From Candidatus Amulumruptor caecigallinarius (GTDB lineage Bacteria > Bacteroidota > Bacteroidia > Bacteroidales > Muribaculaceae): a stretch of 64,000 nt of DNA. The DNA lies in the NCBI GenBank assembly GCA_944321825.1, contig CALUMU010000005.1:124001-188000 (forward strand). Direction: 5' to 3'. Position numbers and translations under genes: made by a program. The notes beneath the pieces were generated by a model that did not search any database, was not told the DNA's origin, and saw only the letters and a list, made by a program, of their open reading frames with translations. This document shows positions 18,417 through 25,417 of this stretch, in pieces; within the stretch, counting starts at the first letter, position 1; each line of letters begins with the position of its first letter.

Positions 18417-18424
18417 TATTTTTG
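18417..18424 (+). promoter_or_regulatory. -7 box of the araC pair
   Basis: TATTTTTG followed by TAAC, like the other two regulon promoters (TAATTTTGTAA). It is 37 nt before the ATG at 18462 and 31 bp from site C, suggesting autoregulation. Confidence 0.6.
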
Positions 18425-18461
18425 TAACATGATAGGTCAGACTTTTAAAACATAAGTATAC

Positions 18462-19370
18462 ATGGAAAATCACATACTCAACCTTGACAGCGTAGACCAA
18501 TATAACAAGGTGTACGGTCTCGAAACGCTCCACCCGCTGATCAGCGTGGTCGACCTTAACAAGGCCACACGGCGTATGGAGTATACGCACTGGCACTACG
18601 GTGTCTATGCCCTCTACCTGAAGCTCGAAAAAGCCTGCGACATCCGCTATGGACGGCAGAACTACGACTACCAGGAGGGGACCATCGTGTGCTTCGCTCC
18701 CGGACAGAACGCCGAAACGACAATCACCACCGACCGCATCCAGATGAACGTGCTGGGCATCCTGTTCCACCCCGACCTGCTTCGGGGCACTGCGCTCGGC
18801 AGAGACATCAGGAAATACACGTTTTTCTCCTACGAGGCCAACGAAGCCCTGCACCTCTCCCAAGAGGAGCGCGACATAGTGATAGACCACCTTAGAATCC
18901 TCCGCATGGAGCTGGAACACGGCGTGGACAAGCACAGCAAGACGCTGCTGGTCAACCATATCGAATTGCTGCTCAATTACTGTATGCGCTTCTACGAACG
19001 CCAGTTCGCCACCCGCAGCCGGGTGAACCACGATGTGCTGACCCGATTCGAGCGGCTGCTCGACGACTACTTCGACGGACCGCTCGCCGAACGCGACGGT
19101 CTGCCCACGGTCAAATACTTCGCCGACAAGGTGTGCCTCTCGCCCAACTATTTCGGCGACATGCTCAAAAAGGAGACCGGCAAGACCCCGCAGGAATACA
19201 TCCAGGAAAAGGTTATCGAAGTTGCCAAAGAGCGTGTCTCCGGCACAAACGACACTATAAGCAGCATTGCCTATTCGTTAGGATTCCAATATCCGCAGCA
19301 CTTCTGCCGCCAGTTCAAGAGGCGCGTGGGGTGCACCCCCAACGAGTATCGCGCCATGGTCAACCAGTAA
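18462..19370 (+). CDS. AraC family transcriptional regulator 1
   Basis: 302 residues. The N-terminal ~190 residues form a cupin-like effector domain (WHYGVYALYLKLEK, GTIVCFAPGQ, GILFHPDLL). The C-terminal ~100 residues hold the double helix-turn-helix of the family: VKYFADKVCLSPNYFGDMLKK and, 30 residues on, ISSIAYSLGFQYPQHFCRQF followed by GCTPNEYR. It is divergent from the alcohol dehydrogenase gene and separated from it by two operators. The second regulator starts 8 bp after its stop. It probably activates the alcohol dehydrogenase and DUF3737 operons and itself. The inducer is unknown. Confidence 0.93.
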   Translation: MENHILNLDSVDQYNKVYGLETLHPLISVVDLNKATRRMEYTHWHYGVYALYLKLEKACDIRYGRQNYDYQEGTIVCFAPGQNAETTITTDRIQMNVLGILFHPDLLRGTALGRDIRKYTFFSYEANEALHLSQEERDIVIDHLRILRMELEHGVDKHSKTLLVNHIELLLNYCMRFYERQFATRSRVNHDVLTRFERLLDDYFDGPLAERDGLPTVKYFADKVCLSPNYFGDMLKKETGKTPQEYIQEKVIEVAKERVSGTNDTISSIAYSLGFQYPQHFCRQFKRRVGCTPNEYRAMVNQ

Positions 19371-19378
19371 CGCCGTTT

Positions 19379-20281
19379 ATGGGAAAAGACAACACGCTTG
19401 ACATCAAGACCGTATGCGAGTGCAACCGCCAGCTCGACTGCAAGACGCTCCACCCGCAGGTAAGCCTCATCAACTTGGAGAACACGTCGCTCGGACAGGA
19501 TGCAGTCAAGTTCGAGTTCTACGCCATCCTGCTCATCGAGAACTGCCCTGACGGATGCTCATGCTGCGGACGCAAGTACTACGACTATTCCAACGCGACG
19601 ATGGTGTTCCTCACTCCGGGCGAGATATTCCGCATGAACGAGGACAACACATTGCCGGCCAAAGGCTACCTGCTGGTGTTCCACCCCGACCTGCTCTTCC
19701 GCACCACGCTGAAAAACCACATCCGCAACTACACCTTCTTCCACTACCGCAAGGAAGAAGCCCTGCACCTCTCCCAGCGCGAAACCGAAAAAGTCACCTG
19801 CTGCCTATGGCACATCGAAGAGGAGCTGCACCACCCGATCGACTCGCACAGCGCAGTCATCCTGTCGCGTCACATCGAGCTGCTGCTCGACTACTGTACA
19901 CGCTATTACGAACGCCAGTTCATCACACGCGAGAACAAGAACAGGACGATTCTTGAAAAAATGGAGCTGCTGCTCGACGACTACATAGCCTCAGGCTCGC
20001 TGCAAAGCGGCAAGCTCCCTTCGCCATGCAGCATCGCCGAAGCTCTCGGGCTATCCACATCCTACTTCTGCGACATGCTGAAATTCGAGACCGGCAAGAC
20101 ACTCGACGAATACTTCTCATTCAAACGGCTCAACGCAGCCCGGCTGATGCTGCTTCAGCCCGGCAACTCCCCGGCAGCCGTCGCCCGGCAGCTCGGCTTC
20201 CCCAACGTACAGCTTTTCAGCCTGCTGTTCCGCCGACTGACCGGCATCGCCCCGAGCCACTACCGCTTCGCCTACAACTGA
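19379..20281 (+). CDS. AraC family transcriptional regulator 2, cysteine-rich
   Basis: 300 residues from the ATG at 19379 (MGKDNTLDIKTV); the frame is open upstream but that overlaps regulator 1. It is a paralogue of the preceding gene over its whole length (shared HPDLL, RKYTFF/RNYTFF, EALHLSQ, HIELLL-YC-R-YERQF). The N-terminal domain carries seven cysteines in its first 63 residues: C13, C15, C21, C56, C60, C62 and C63, including CPDGCSCC. Regulator 1 has one in that region. This suggests a thiol- or metal-based sensor (inference). The HTH regions are SIAEALGLSTSYFCDMLKFE and VARQLGFPNVQLFSLLFRR. Confidence 0.9.
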   Translation: MGKDNTLDIKTVCECNRQLDCKTLHPQVSLINLENTSLGQDAVKFEFYAILLIENCPDGCSCCGRKYYDYSNATMVFLTPGEIFRMNEDNTLPAKGYLLVFHPDLLFRTTLKNHIRNYTFFHYRKEEALHLSQRETEKVTCCLWHIEEELHHPIDSHSAVILSRHIELLLDYCTRYYERQFITRENKNRTILEKMELLLDDYIASGSLQSGKLPSPCSIAEALGLSTSYFCDMLKFETGKTLDEYFSFKRLNAARLMLLQPGNSPAAVARQLGFPNVQLFSLLFRRLTGIAPSHYRFAYN

Positions 20282-20386
20282 CCCCCCATTTTAGAGTACG
20301 GCTCGCAAAGGCAGAAAGCTGAAACAACGATGTGCCAGTAGTAAAATACCCCACTTTTAGGGATTTCACAATCGATGCCCTCCGCA

Positions 20387-20394
20387 TAACTTTG
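20387..20394 (+). promoter_or_regulatory. -7 box of the flavodoxin gene
   Basis: TAACTTTG followed by CATCG, 41 nt before the ATG at 20436. No -33 TTTG at the right distance. The regulon operator is not recognisable upstream. Confidence 0.6.
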
Positions 20395-20435
20395 CATCGA
20401 TTACGACAACCATCCCACAAACACTACAAACATCT

Positions 20436-20939
20436 ATGAAACAAACAGCAATCGTCTACGGCTCGACTTCGGGCAACTGCGAAAACATCGCCAACAAAAT
20501 CGACGCAGCACTCGGCATAGACTCGGCCAACGTGTTCACCGCGTCGCAACTCGACGCATCCAAAATCGCCTCGTTTGACAATCTCCTTCTCGGCTCATCC
20601 ACATGGGGCAGCGGAGACCTTCAGGACGAATGGTATGACGGCATCGAGGTCATCAAGTCGTCCGACCTCAGCTGCAAGACCGTAGCCGTATTCGGCTGCG
20701 GAGACTCAAGCGGCTTCAGCACCACATACTGCGATGCCATGGGCACCCTCTACGAAGCAGCCAAGGCTGCCGGTGCCGACATGATCGGAGCCGTATCGAC
20801 CGACGGCTACACATTTGACGACTCCACAGCCGTGGCCGACGGCAAGTTCGTAGGCCTCGCCCTCGACGAAGACAACGAAAGCCACCTCACCGACACCCGC
20901 ATCGCCGCCTGGGTCGCCGAAATCCAGCCCAGTCTCTAA
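20436..20939 (+). CDS. fldA: Flavodoxin
   Basis: 167 residues. The FMN phosphate-binding loop is YGSTSGNCENIA at residues 9-20; the aromatic FMN contacts are in GSSTWGSGDLQDEWYDG and FGCGDSSGFSTTYCDAM, typical of long-chain flavodoxins. It is a small cytoplasmic one-electron carrier that replaces ferredoxin and commonly supports stress reductases. It follows the araC pair after 154 bp, has its own promoter, and is closed by the hairpin at 21030. Its place suggests a functional link with the aldehyde/thiol cluster. Confidence 0.93.
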   Translation: MKQTAIVYGSTSGNCENIANKIDAALGIDSANVFTASQLDASKIASFDNLLLGSSTWGSGDLQDEWYDGIEVIKSSDLSCKTVAVFGCGDSSGFSTTYCDAMGTLYEAAKAAGADMIGAVSTDGYTFDDSTAVADGKFVGLALDEDNESHLTDTRIAAWVAEIQPSL

Positions 20940-21029
20940 CCTCCCTCACTTCCCATAGGAAAGACATCCCGACTCCCCTCTCCAATCTCCTCCCTCCTCG
21001 CATATCCATACTGCATCCCTACCCAAAAG

Positions 21030-21062
21030 AATAGAGCGTACCTCCCCAGGATCCGCTCTATT
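21030..21062 (+). terminator. Terminator of the flavodoxin gene
   Basis: Perfect 9-bp stem AATAGAGCG (21030-21038) with CGCTCTATT (21054-21062), followed by TTCATTTTC. Confidence 0.75.
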
Positions 21063-21131
21063 TTCATTTTCACACCCCTCCAGTCCTTCCACATTCATAT
21101 CAGAAACTTACACATTGGATTACGCGTTATT

Positions 21132-21162
21132 TTTGAGAAACAAAGTCAAATGTTTATCTTTG
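21132..21162 (+). promoter_or_regulatory. Promoter of the YafQ-type toxin-antitoxin pair
   Basis: -33 TTTG (21132-21135), 19-bp spacer, -7 TATCTTTG (21155-21162). A small inverted repeat TTGTA-N10-TACAA (21160-21179) overlaps the start region and could be the autorepression site (weak). Confidence 0.65.
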
Positions 21163-21224
21163 TAATTGCGCACGTACAATAAATTCACTATTCGCCGTTA
21201 TATTAGACACAAACCGCTTGCATT

Positions 21225-21443
21225 ATGACACATCTCACCGTCTCAATAGAAAACCCCGATATGCTTCGCGACATCAAGAAAGCCATCATGATGATTCGCG
21301 GCGTAGTATCGGTTAAAGCTGAAAAAACGAAGCCCAATGCCACCACAATCGCAGCCATTGAAGAAGCTCGTAGTGGCAAAGCCATCCACTGCGGCCCCTT
21401 CGAAAATTATAAAAAAATGGTAGCCAATCTCGACGATGTTTGA
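21225..21443 (+). CDS. Antitoxin of a YafQ-type toxin-antitoxin pair
   Basis: 72 residues. The N-terminal half MTHLTVSIENPDMLRDIKKAI could form a short beta-strand and helix that dimerises and binds DNA. The C-terminal part (AIEEARSGKAI...FENYKKMVANLDDV) has the acidic/amphipathic pattern that wraps the toxin in the RelB/DinJ group. No close family is recognised; the call rests on position. It overlaps the toxin gene by 8 bp, which points to coupled translation. Confidence 0.75.
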   Translation: MTHLTVSIENPDMLRDIKKAIMMIRGVVSVKAEKTKPNATTIAAIEEARSGKAIHCGPFENYKKMVANLDDV

Positions 21444-21690
21444 TTTAAGCTTCACATCGCAATATAAGCGTGACTTGAAACTCGCACGGAAGCGCGGACT
21501 TGATGAAGCACTTCTTGATGAGATTATCCTACTCCTAATAAATAACAAGCCCCTACCGGAGAAAAACAAAGACCATCCTTTGAAGGGTGATTATAAAGGC
21601 TGTCGTGAATGCCATATCACTCCTGATTGGCTTCTGATATATTCCATTGACAACACAGTTAACCTGTTGACACTTGTCCGCACAGGCTAA
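21436..21690 (+). CDS. yafQ: YafQ/RelE-family mRNA interferase toxin
   Basis: 84 residues, close to E. coli YafQ (92). The diagnostic core is HPLKGDYKGCRECHITPDWLLIY: the histidine, the Arg-Glu-Cys-His-Ile and Asp-Trp-Leu-Leu-Ile-Tyr strands are those of the YafQ branch of RelE toxins, which cleave mRNA in the ribosomal A site. The N-terminus DLSFTSQYKRDLKLARKRG is also typical. The partner antitoxin is immediately upstream. The pair has lower GC than the housekeeping neighbours and lies at the start of a toxin/defence island. Confidence 0.9.
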   Translation: MFDLSFTSQYKRDLKLARKRGLDEALLDEIILLLINNKPLPEKNKDHPLKGDYKGCRECHITPDWLLIYSIDNTVNLLTLVRTG

Positions 21691-21827
21691 CACTCCGACT
21701 TGTTTTAGAGAGTTTATTCCTAAAATAATCCATGTATCCCAGAGTTCTCCATCATGGTTGAACTCCTCTATTTACAATGTCAAAATATTAAAAATGAACA
21801 TTGAAGCTCAACTTTCACCCTAAATAT

Positions 21828-21857
21828 TTTGTATTGAAAAGACACCGTCTAACTTTG
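21828..21857 (+). promoter_or_regulatory. Promoter of a short structured RNA
   Basis: -33 TTTG (21828-21831), 18-bp spacer, -7 TAACTTTG (21850-21857). Transcription should begin near 21863. Confidence 0.65.
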
Positions 21858-21862
21858 TAACC

Positions 21863-21920
21863 GATATGACCGCCCACGCTTCCCGTAGACCAGCGCACCC
21901 GGGGCGGTCTTCGAGTTTTT
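21863..21920 (+). ncRNA. Short structured RNA upstream of an AbiF remnant (candidate RNA antitoxin)
   Basis: Directly after a good promoter comes a hairpin with outer stem GACCGCCC (21868-21875) paired with GGGCGGTC (21902-21909) and an inner stem CGCT/AGCG around a CCCGTAGACC loop. It ends in TTCGAGTTTTT (21910-21920), like an intrinsic terminator. The unit of about 58 nt is therefore complete as a small RNA gene. Three bases later begins the N-terminal fragment of an Abi_2/AbiF protein. AbiF genes have been reported with a conserved upstream non-coding RNA that acts as an RNA antitoxin, and this matches that arrangement. The assignment is by position and structure; sequence homology could not be tested. 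Confidence 0.5.
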
Positions 21921-21922
21921 AT

Positions 21923-22027
21923 ATGGCTACCACCGACCATTCCGAATACACAAAGCGACCTTTAACGCTTTCCGAACAAGTGGCACACTTAAAACATAGA
22001 GGGCTGATTTTTGACAACACTACCTAA
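21923..22027 (+). pseudogene. Truncated Abi_2/AbiF abortive-infection protein (N-terminal 34 residues)
   Basis: ATG at 21923, TAA at 22025-22027. The peptide ends with KRPLTLSEQVAHLKHRGLIF, the typical opening of Abi_2 (AbiD/AbiF) proteins, where the motif (K/R)PxLTxxEQxxxLKxRGLxI precedes the long HEPN-containing domain. After the stop no frame continues with Abi_2-like sequence before the HNH gene, so ~270 residues including the RNase motif are missing. The island probably lost its toxin and kept the RNA. From 22028 to 22291 the sequence is AT-rich then C-rich, with no convincing gene; a weak -7-like TACCTTTA is at 22246. Confidence 0.6.
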
Positions 22028-22291
22028 TTTAAAAACCTTTAAATGCGATTTAATATTAATTAAGTCCGCTGCGCAGAGATGTAGCACCCTGCGCTCGTTA
22101 CTTTGCACCCATAATGACAACAGCAACCCCATCCCCCTCCAACCCTCCTCGTACCTCCGCCCACTGAACCCTTACATCAACCCCGCCACAATCCAACCAC
22201 CAACAAATAATCTCCCTCCCTCTCCCCCAATCTCAGGAAAAACCTTACCTTTACGTATATACCTCTATTAGCACCATAACGCGATATAACG

Positions 22292-23056
22292 ATGGCTGAA
22301 CAAAGACGAAACTGGACACGAGAGGAAACCATTGTAGCCCTCAATATGTTTTGTACCATTCCTTTTAACGAATGTAGCAAAAACCATCCCCTCATACGAG
22401 AAGTCGCAGCCCTCATCGGTCGTTCGCCCTCTGCACTGAATATGAAAGTCGGCAATTTCGGGCGGCTCGATCCTACACTTGCAGCACGAGGCATTACAGG
22501 TCTTACTAACGGTTCAGCTCTTGACGAAGTTATATGGGAGGAATTTTACGGTGACTTTGACCAACTGGCTCTCCAGAGCGAACAGATATTATCAAAATTA
22601 CGCTCATCCACCGTTCCTGTGGAACAAGACTTTCCAATAGGTGAAGAATACGAATATACAGCCAAACAACGCATTAATCAGGATTTCTTCAGACGCATGG
22701 TGTTGTCGTCTTACAATAACAAGTGCTGCATAACAGGCATTTCAAATCGAAAACTCATCGAAGCATGCCACATTGTGGATTGGACTGCCGACAAAAAGAA
22801 CCGGACTAATCCACATAACGGTTTGGCGTTGACACCAACTCTACATCAAGCATATGACAGCCACCTATTAGCCATTACTCCTGATTTGCAAGTGGTTATA
22901 TCTGACAGCTTTTTAGGGGACAAAAACATGACCAGAAATACACGAGACTTTTTTAAAGCAATAGATGGCACCACAATTGCAATGCCCGACCGATTTGCCC
23001 CATCTAAAGAATTGTTAGATATTCACTACCAATCATTCGTACAATCAAATATATGA
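22292..23056 (+). CDS. HNH endonuclease family protein
   Basis: 254 residues. The N-terminal ~65 residues (RRNWTREETIVALNMFCTIPF...VAALIGRSPSALNMKVGNFGRLD) look like a DNA-binding domain found before HNH nucleases of putative restriction type. The C-terminal half has the HNH core: QDFFRRMVLSSYNNKCCITGI, then the catalytic region EACHIVDW, N..NGLALTPTLHQAYDSHLLAI. A single zinc-type Cys pair (KCCITG) is present. It likely cuts DNA; whether it is a restriction enzyme, an anti-phage effector or an orphan cannot be told. A methylase is not present nearby. Its last codons overlap a small membrane ORF by 4 bp. Confidence 0.85.
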   Translation: MAEQRRNWTREETIVALNMFCTIPFNECSKNHPLIREVAALIGRSPSALNMKVGNFGRLDPTLAARGITGLTNGSALDEVIWEEFYGDFDQLALQSEQILSKLRSSTVPVEQDFPIGEEYEYTAKQRINQDFFRRMVLSSYNNKCCITGISNRKLIEACHIVDWTADKKNRTNPHNGLALTPTLHQAYDSHLLAITPDLQVVISDSFLGDKNMTRNTRDFFKAIDGTTIAMPDRFAPSKELLDIHYQSFVQSNI

Positions 23057-23160
23057 CCGAAGTGGCTGCGATAATAGGCGCAAGCGTTCTCGCGACAGGA
23101 ATCTTACTCTCAGCCCTCGCAGCCCTCAGCTTCTACCTCACCGCCCTGAAAACTACCTGA
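23053..23160 (+). CDS. 35-residue single-span membrane peptide overlapping the HNH gene
   Basis: The start codon overlaps the HNH stop as ATGA (23053-23056), a standard sign of translational coupling. The 35-residue product has an acidic N-terminus (MTEVAA), one hydrophobic segment of ~25 residues rich in Ala, Leu and Ile, and ends LKTT. It could be a membrane-acting accessory or toxin peptide of the HNH gene, or a chance ORF. No family is recognised. Confidence 0.4.
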   Translation: MTEVAAIIGASVLATGILLSALAALSFYLTALKTT

Positions 23161-23188
23161 CTTCACACAAAACACCGTCAGGTCTGGG

Positions 23189-23740
23189 TTATTCGCCCTC
23201 GTAGCCCTCGTAGTAGTATGACTGCTCGATGCCGTGGAAAATTACATCACGGTCATCGGTTTCCGCTGAAAGAGCACCGTGCAGAAGCACACGGAGTTCG
23301 AGGTCGTTGATGGGACTGCGTTCCATCGCCTGCATGTAAGCCTCCTTAGTCACTTTTCTCCAATCGATAACTCTGCCAAGCGAACGTTTCAGCATCATGT
23401 CAAGCCAGATGCGAGTCGCTCTTCCGTTACCTTCCATAAAAGGATGGGCGATGTTCATCTCAACGTATTTTGCGATGATTTCTTCAAACGTGGTTTCAGG
23501 CATCTTCTCAATCTCCTTCAGAGCCGGGACAAGATAGAGGGAGTTGGCAAACCGGAATCCTCCTTTTGAGATGTTGAGCTTCCTAATCTCTCCTGCAAAA
23601 GGATATAATCCGTCAAAAAGCGCAACGTGGATTTCTTGAAGGCCGCGAGTCGTGCCGACTTCGATCTCCGTTATTCTTCCCGATGTGAAGAGTTCCTTTG
23701 CTTTGGCAATGCTTAGCCTGTCTATCTCATGCTGTCTCAT
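23189..23740 (-). CDS. fic: Class III Fic protein (self-inhibited AMPylase)
   Basis: 183 residues. The catalytic Fic motif [12 protein letters not shown] (residues 99-110) has the catalytic His99, the acidic Mg2+ ligand Glu102 and Arg107/Arg110. The flap region [16 protein letters not shown] fits Fic domains. Near the C-terminus is S174-Y-Y-Y-E178-G179, the (S/T)xxxE(G/N) inhibitory motif; its C-terminal position and the total length are like Neisseria meningitidis NmFic (191 residues), the model of class III. Such proteins transfer AMP to targets (GyrB for NmFic) once inhibition is relieved. There is no separate antitoxin gene next to it. A minus-strand -7 box TACATTTG lies at 23771-23764. 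Confidence 0.9.
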   Translation of the reverse strand: MRQHEIDRLSIAKAKELFTSGRITEIEVGTTRGLQEIHVALFDGLYPFAGEIRKLNISKGGFRFANSLYLVPALKEIEKMPETTFEEIIAKYVEMNIAHPFMEGNGRATRIWLDMMLKRSLGRVIDWRKVTKEAYMQAMERSPINDLELRVLLHGALSAETDDRDVIFHGIEQSYYYEGYEGE

Positions 23741-23836
23741 AACTATTTATTCAAGTCTTATTGCAAATGTAATCATAAATCATCAAACGTATCGGTGTTT
23801 GGATTAATTAATGCGGTCAAGCACTTCTAAATCCAG

Positions 23837-23879
23837 CACAGGCTGTAACGGCCCTTGCATCGGTACGTTACAGCCTGTG
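23837..23879 (-). terminator. Hairpin terminator after the outer-membrane lipoprotein gene
   Basis: Perfect 14-bp stem CACAGGCTGTAACG (23837-23850) with CGTTACAGCCTGTG (23866-23879). It lies 51 bp after the stop at 23931. The core AGGCTGTAAC recurs in the hairpin at 25577-25631. Confidence 0.75.
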
Positions 23880-23930
23880 GATTGTTTTATAAGATGAATT
23901 CGATTGGTTCTCGACGGCGTTATGCCCACA

Positions 23931-24914
23931 TCAGAGCGTTATGCCGACACCGACAAACGGGTTGATGTTCCACTTACTGCGCACGTCATCTTTGAAGTTT
24001 GTCACACCGGTGCAGCCTGCCATGATGTTGATTTTGCCACGAGTCCACTGGAAACCAATCTCAATCGGCAGGGCGGCATGTTTCTCCAACTCCTGGGATG
24101 TACTCCAATGGCGACCATCGTATGTACGCTTGTCATCCACCGAGAAGTTGTAGCCGAATCCGAGTCCGGCAAATACGTTGAAGTTGCGGGTGATGGTCTT
24201 GATGCCACCGACGGTAAGCAGGAAGCTGTTGGCCGACACCTTATCATCTGAGTATTCTTCATAAGAGTCACTGCGGCTATCCTCATCACTGACATGCGTC
24301 CACATCAGCTTGCCGTACCAGCCCCAGCGTCTGCCGTAGCTGCCATACATCAGACCGAACTGAGGTCCAGGATCGAAATTGCTATCCACGTCGATTACCG
24401 CGCCACCAACCAGATCGATGAAGCTGTGCCGGCTCATGGGCACCTCGACGGTTTTGGCCGCTTGCATAGGACGTCTGCTGGATGAAGTCGCTATCATCGG
24501 ATAGGCTATGGCCATCTTGCCGTCGAGCGCGGCAATCTTGTCAGCATCCTCCTTTGACATCCTGCGGAAATTGGCATACTTGGCCGGATAGCCTGTGACG
24601 GTCACCGAGCCTCCACGAAAGAGACCGCGCCGCTTGATGGTGTACTGAGGTTCTACGAGCACATCCGCATCATGTTCCCTGAGCAGTTCGGCCGTAGCAT
24701 TTTCTTTCTGTGCCGACAGCGACACCGACGATAGCGGAGTCCATTTCCACTCTGTCGTCTTAGTAGCTCTGTTTTCGCTTACATCCATATCCGCAACCGT
24801 CAGGTTGTAGACACGGGAATCCACATCGGCAGTCTGCGCAGTGTGGCTGAGTGACGAACACGAACTCACCGCCATGACCGCCAACAGCCCTCCTGTAATT
24901 ATTGATAGTTTCAT
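23931..24914 (-). CDS. Lipoprotein with N-terminal repeat domain and C-terminal beta-barrel-like domain
   Basis: 327 residues with a lipobox (MAVSSC, Cys19). Residues ~30-140 repeat the fold of the small lipoprotein encoded just upstream: VYNLTVADMDVSE, then DADVLVEPQYTIKRRGLF, TVTGYPAKYANF, KIAALDG. From about 160 to the C-terminus it is rich in alternating aromatic/Gly strands (FGLMYGSYGRRWGWYGKLMW, FAGLGFGYNFSV) ending in GVGITL, like small outer-membrane barrels. It appears to be a fusion of the small domain with a barrel. It starts 4 bp after the small paralogue's stop, so the two are co-transcribed. Function unknown. Confidence 0.72.
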   Translation of the reverse strand: MKLSIITGGLLAVMAVSSCSSLSHTAQTADVDSRVYNLTVADMDVSENRATKTTEWKWTPLSSVSLSAQKENATAELLREHDADVLVEPQYTIKRRGLFRGGSVTVTGYPAKYANFRRMSKEDADKIAALDGKMAIAYPMIATSSSRRPMQAAKTVEVPMSRHSFIDLVGGAVIDVDSNFDPGPQFGLMYGSYGRRWGWYGKLMWTHVSDEDSRSDSYEEYSDDKVSANSFLLTVGGIKTITRNFNVFAGLGFGYNFSVDDKRTYDGRHWSTSQELEKHAALPIEIGFQWTRGKINIMAGCTGVTNFKDDVRSKWNINPFVGVGITL

Positions 24915-24918
24915 GACA

Positions 24919-25365
24919 TCAGGAGTTATAGTAGTTACTTACGGCACGGAGCGATACATCGCCATTGAGGGTGTTCACTACGTCAGCCTCGCCCGGAGTC
25001 GTAGCGTGAACGTTGGTGTATTTCCCTGCATACCCCTTTACGGTTATGTACTTCACTTTGGTCAGGAACAGGCCACGGGTCTTCTTGATCTCAAACTGCG
25101 GAGCCACCAGCACGTCGGCATCGCCGTCCGCTTCGAGAGCCTTAGCCACCGCTGCAGCTTTCATCGATTTCATACCTGCTCGCCGGTGCGCACTTGTGGG
25201 CGTGAATGTGTAGGTGATTTTACGGTCTGACACCTTGAGGTCGGCAGTCGAGCGGTTGACCAATTCGGTATCCACTACTTCGGTCGATGCCGTGTTTGAT
25301 ACAGTCGAACAAGAGCTTAAAGCCAAGGTGGCAGTAACTGCTGCTAAAAGTAATACTTTTTTCAT
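24919..25365 (-). CDS. Small lipoprotein, paralogue of the N-domain of the next gene
   Basis: 148 residues. The signal MKKVLLLAAVTATLALSSC gives lipidated Cys19. The body holds LVNRSTADLKVSDRKITYTF, DADVLVAPQFEIKKTRGLF, TVKGYAGKYTNV and a C-terminal LNGDV, each of which has a counterpart in the same order in the 327-residue lipoprotein downstream. It is probably a periplasm-facing or surface lipoprotein of unknown role. A minus-strand -7 box TAAATTTG (25417-25410) lies 44 bp upstream of the start. Confidence 0.78.
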   Translation of the reverse strand: MKKVLLLAAVTATLALSSCSTVSNTASTEVVDTELVNRSTADLKVSDRKITYTFTPTSAHRRAGMKSMKAAAVAKALEADGDADVLVAPQFEIKKTRGLFLTKVKYITVKGYAGKYTNVHATTPGEADVVNTLNGDVSLRAVSNYYNS

Positions 25366-25409
25366 GATGCGATAATTGTTTTGGTGATTAGTAAAAAGTT
25401 TAGTCGTTG

Positions 25410-25417
25410 CAAATTTA
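25410..25417 (-). promoter_or_regulatory. -7 box of the lipoprotein pair
   Basis: TAAATTTG on the minus strand. Just upstream (25437-25445 on the plus strand) is a run of nine C bases (nine G on the transcribed orientation). Confidence 0.55.

Noticed and set aside
20281..20436. A fourth AraC-type operator upstream of the flavodoxin gene
   Set aside because: At the expected distance only a TATTTTAC piece is shared, the TTACTG core is missing and no 21-bp repeat is found. It might still be co-regulated, but the sequence does not show it.
21923..22027. A complete small gene of 34 codons, or a leader peptide for the HNH gene
   Set aside because: The sequence matches the opening of Abi_2 proteins and the HNH start is 264 bp away; a truncated gene is the simpler reading.
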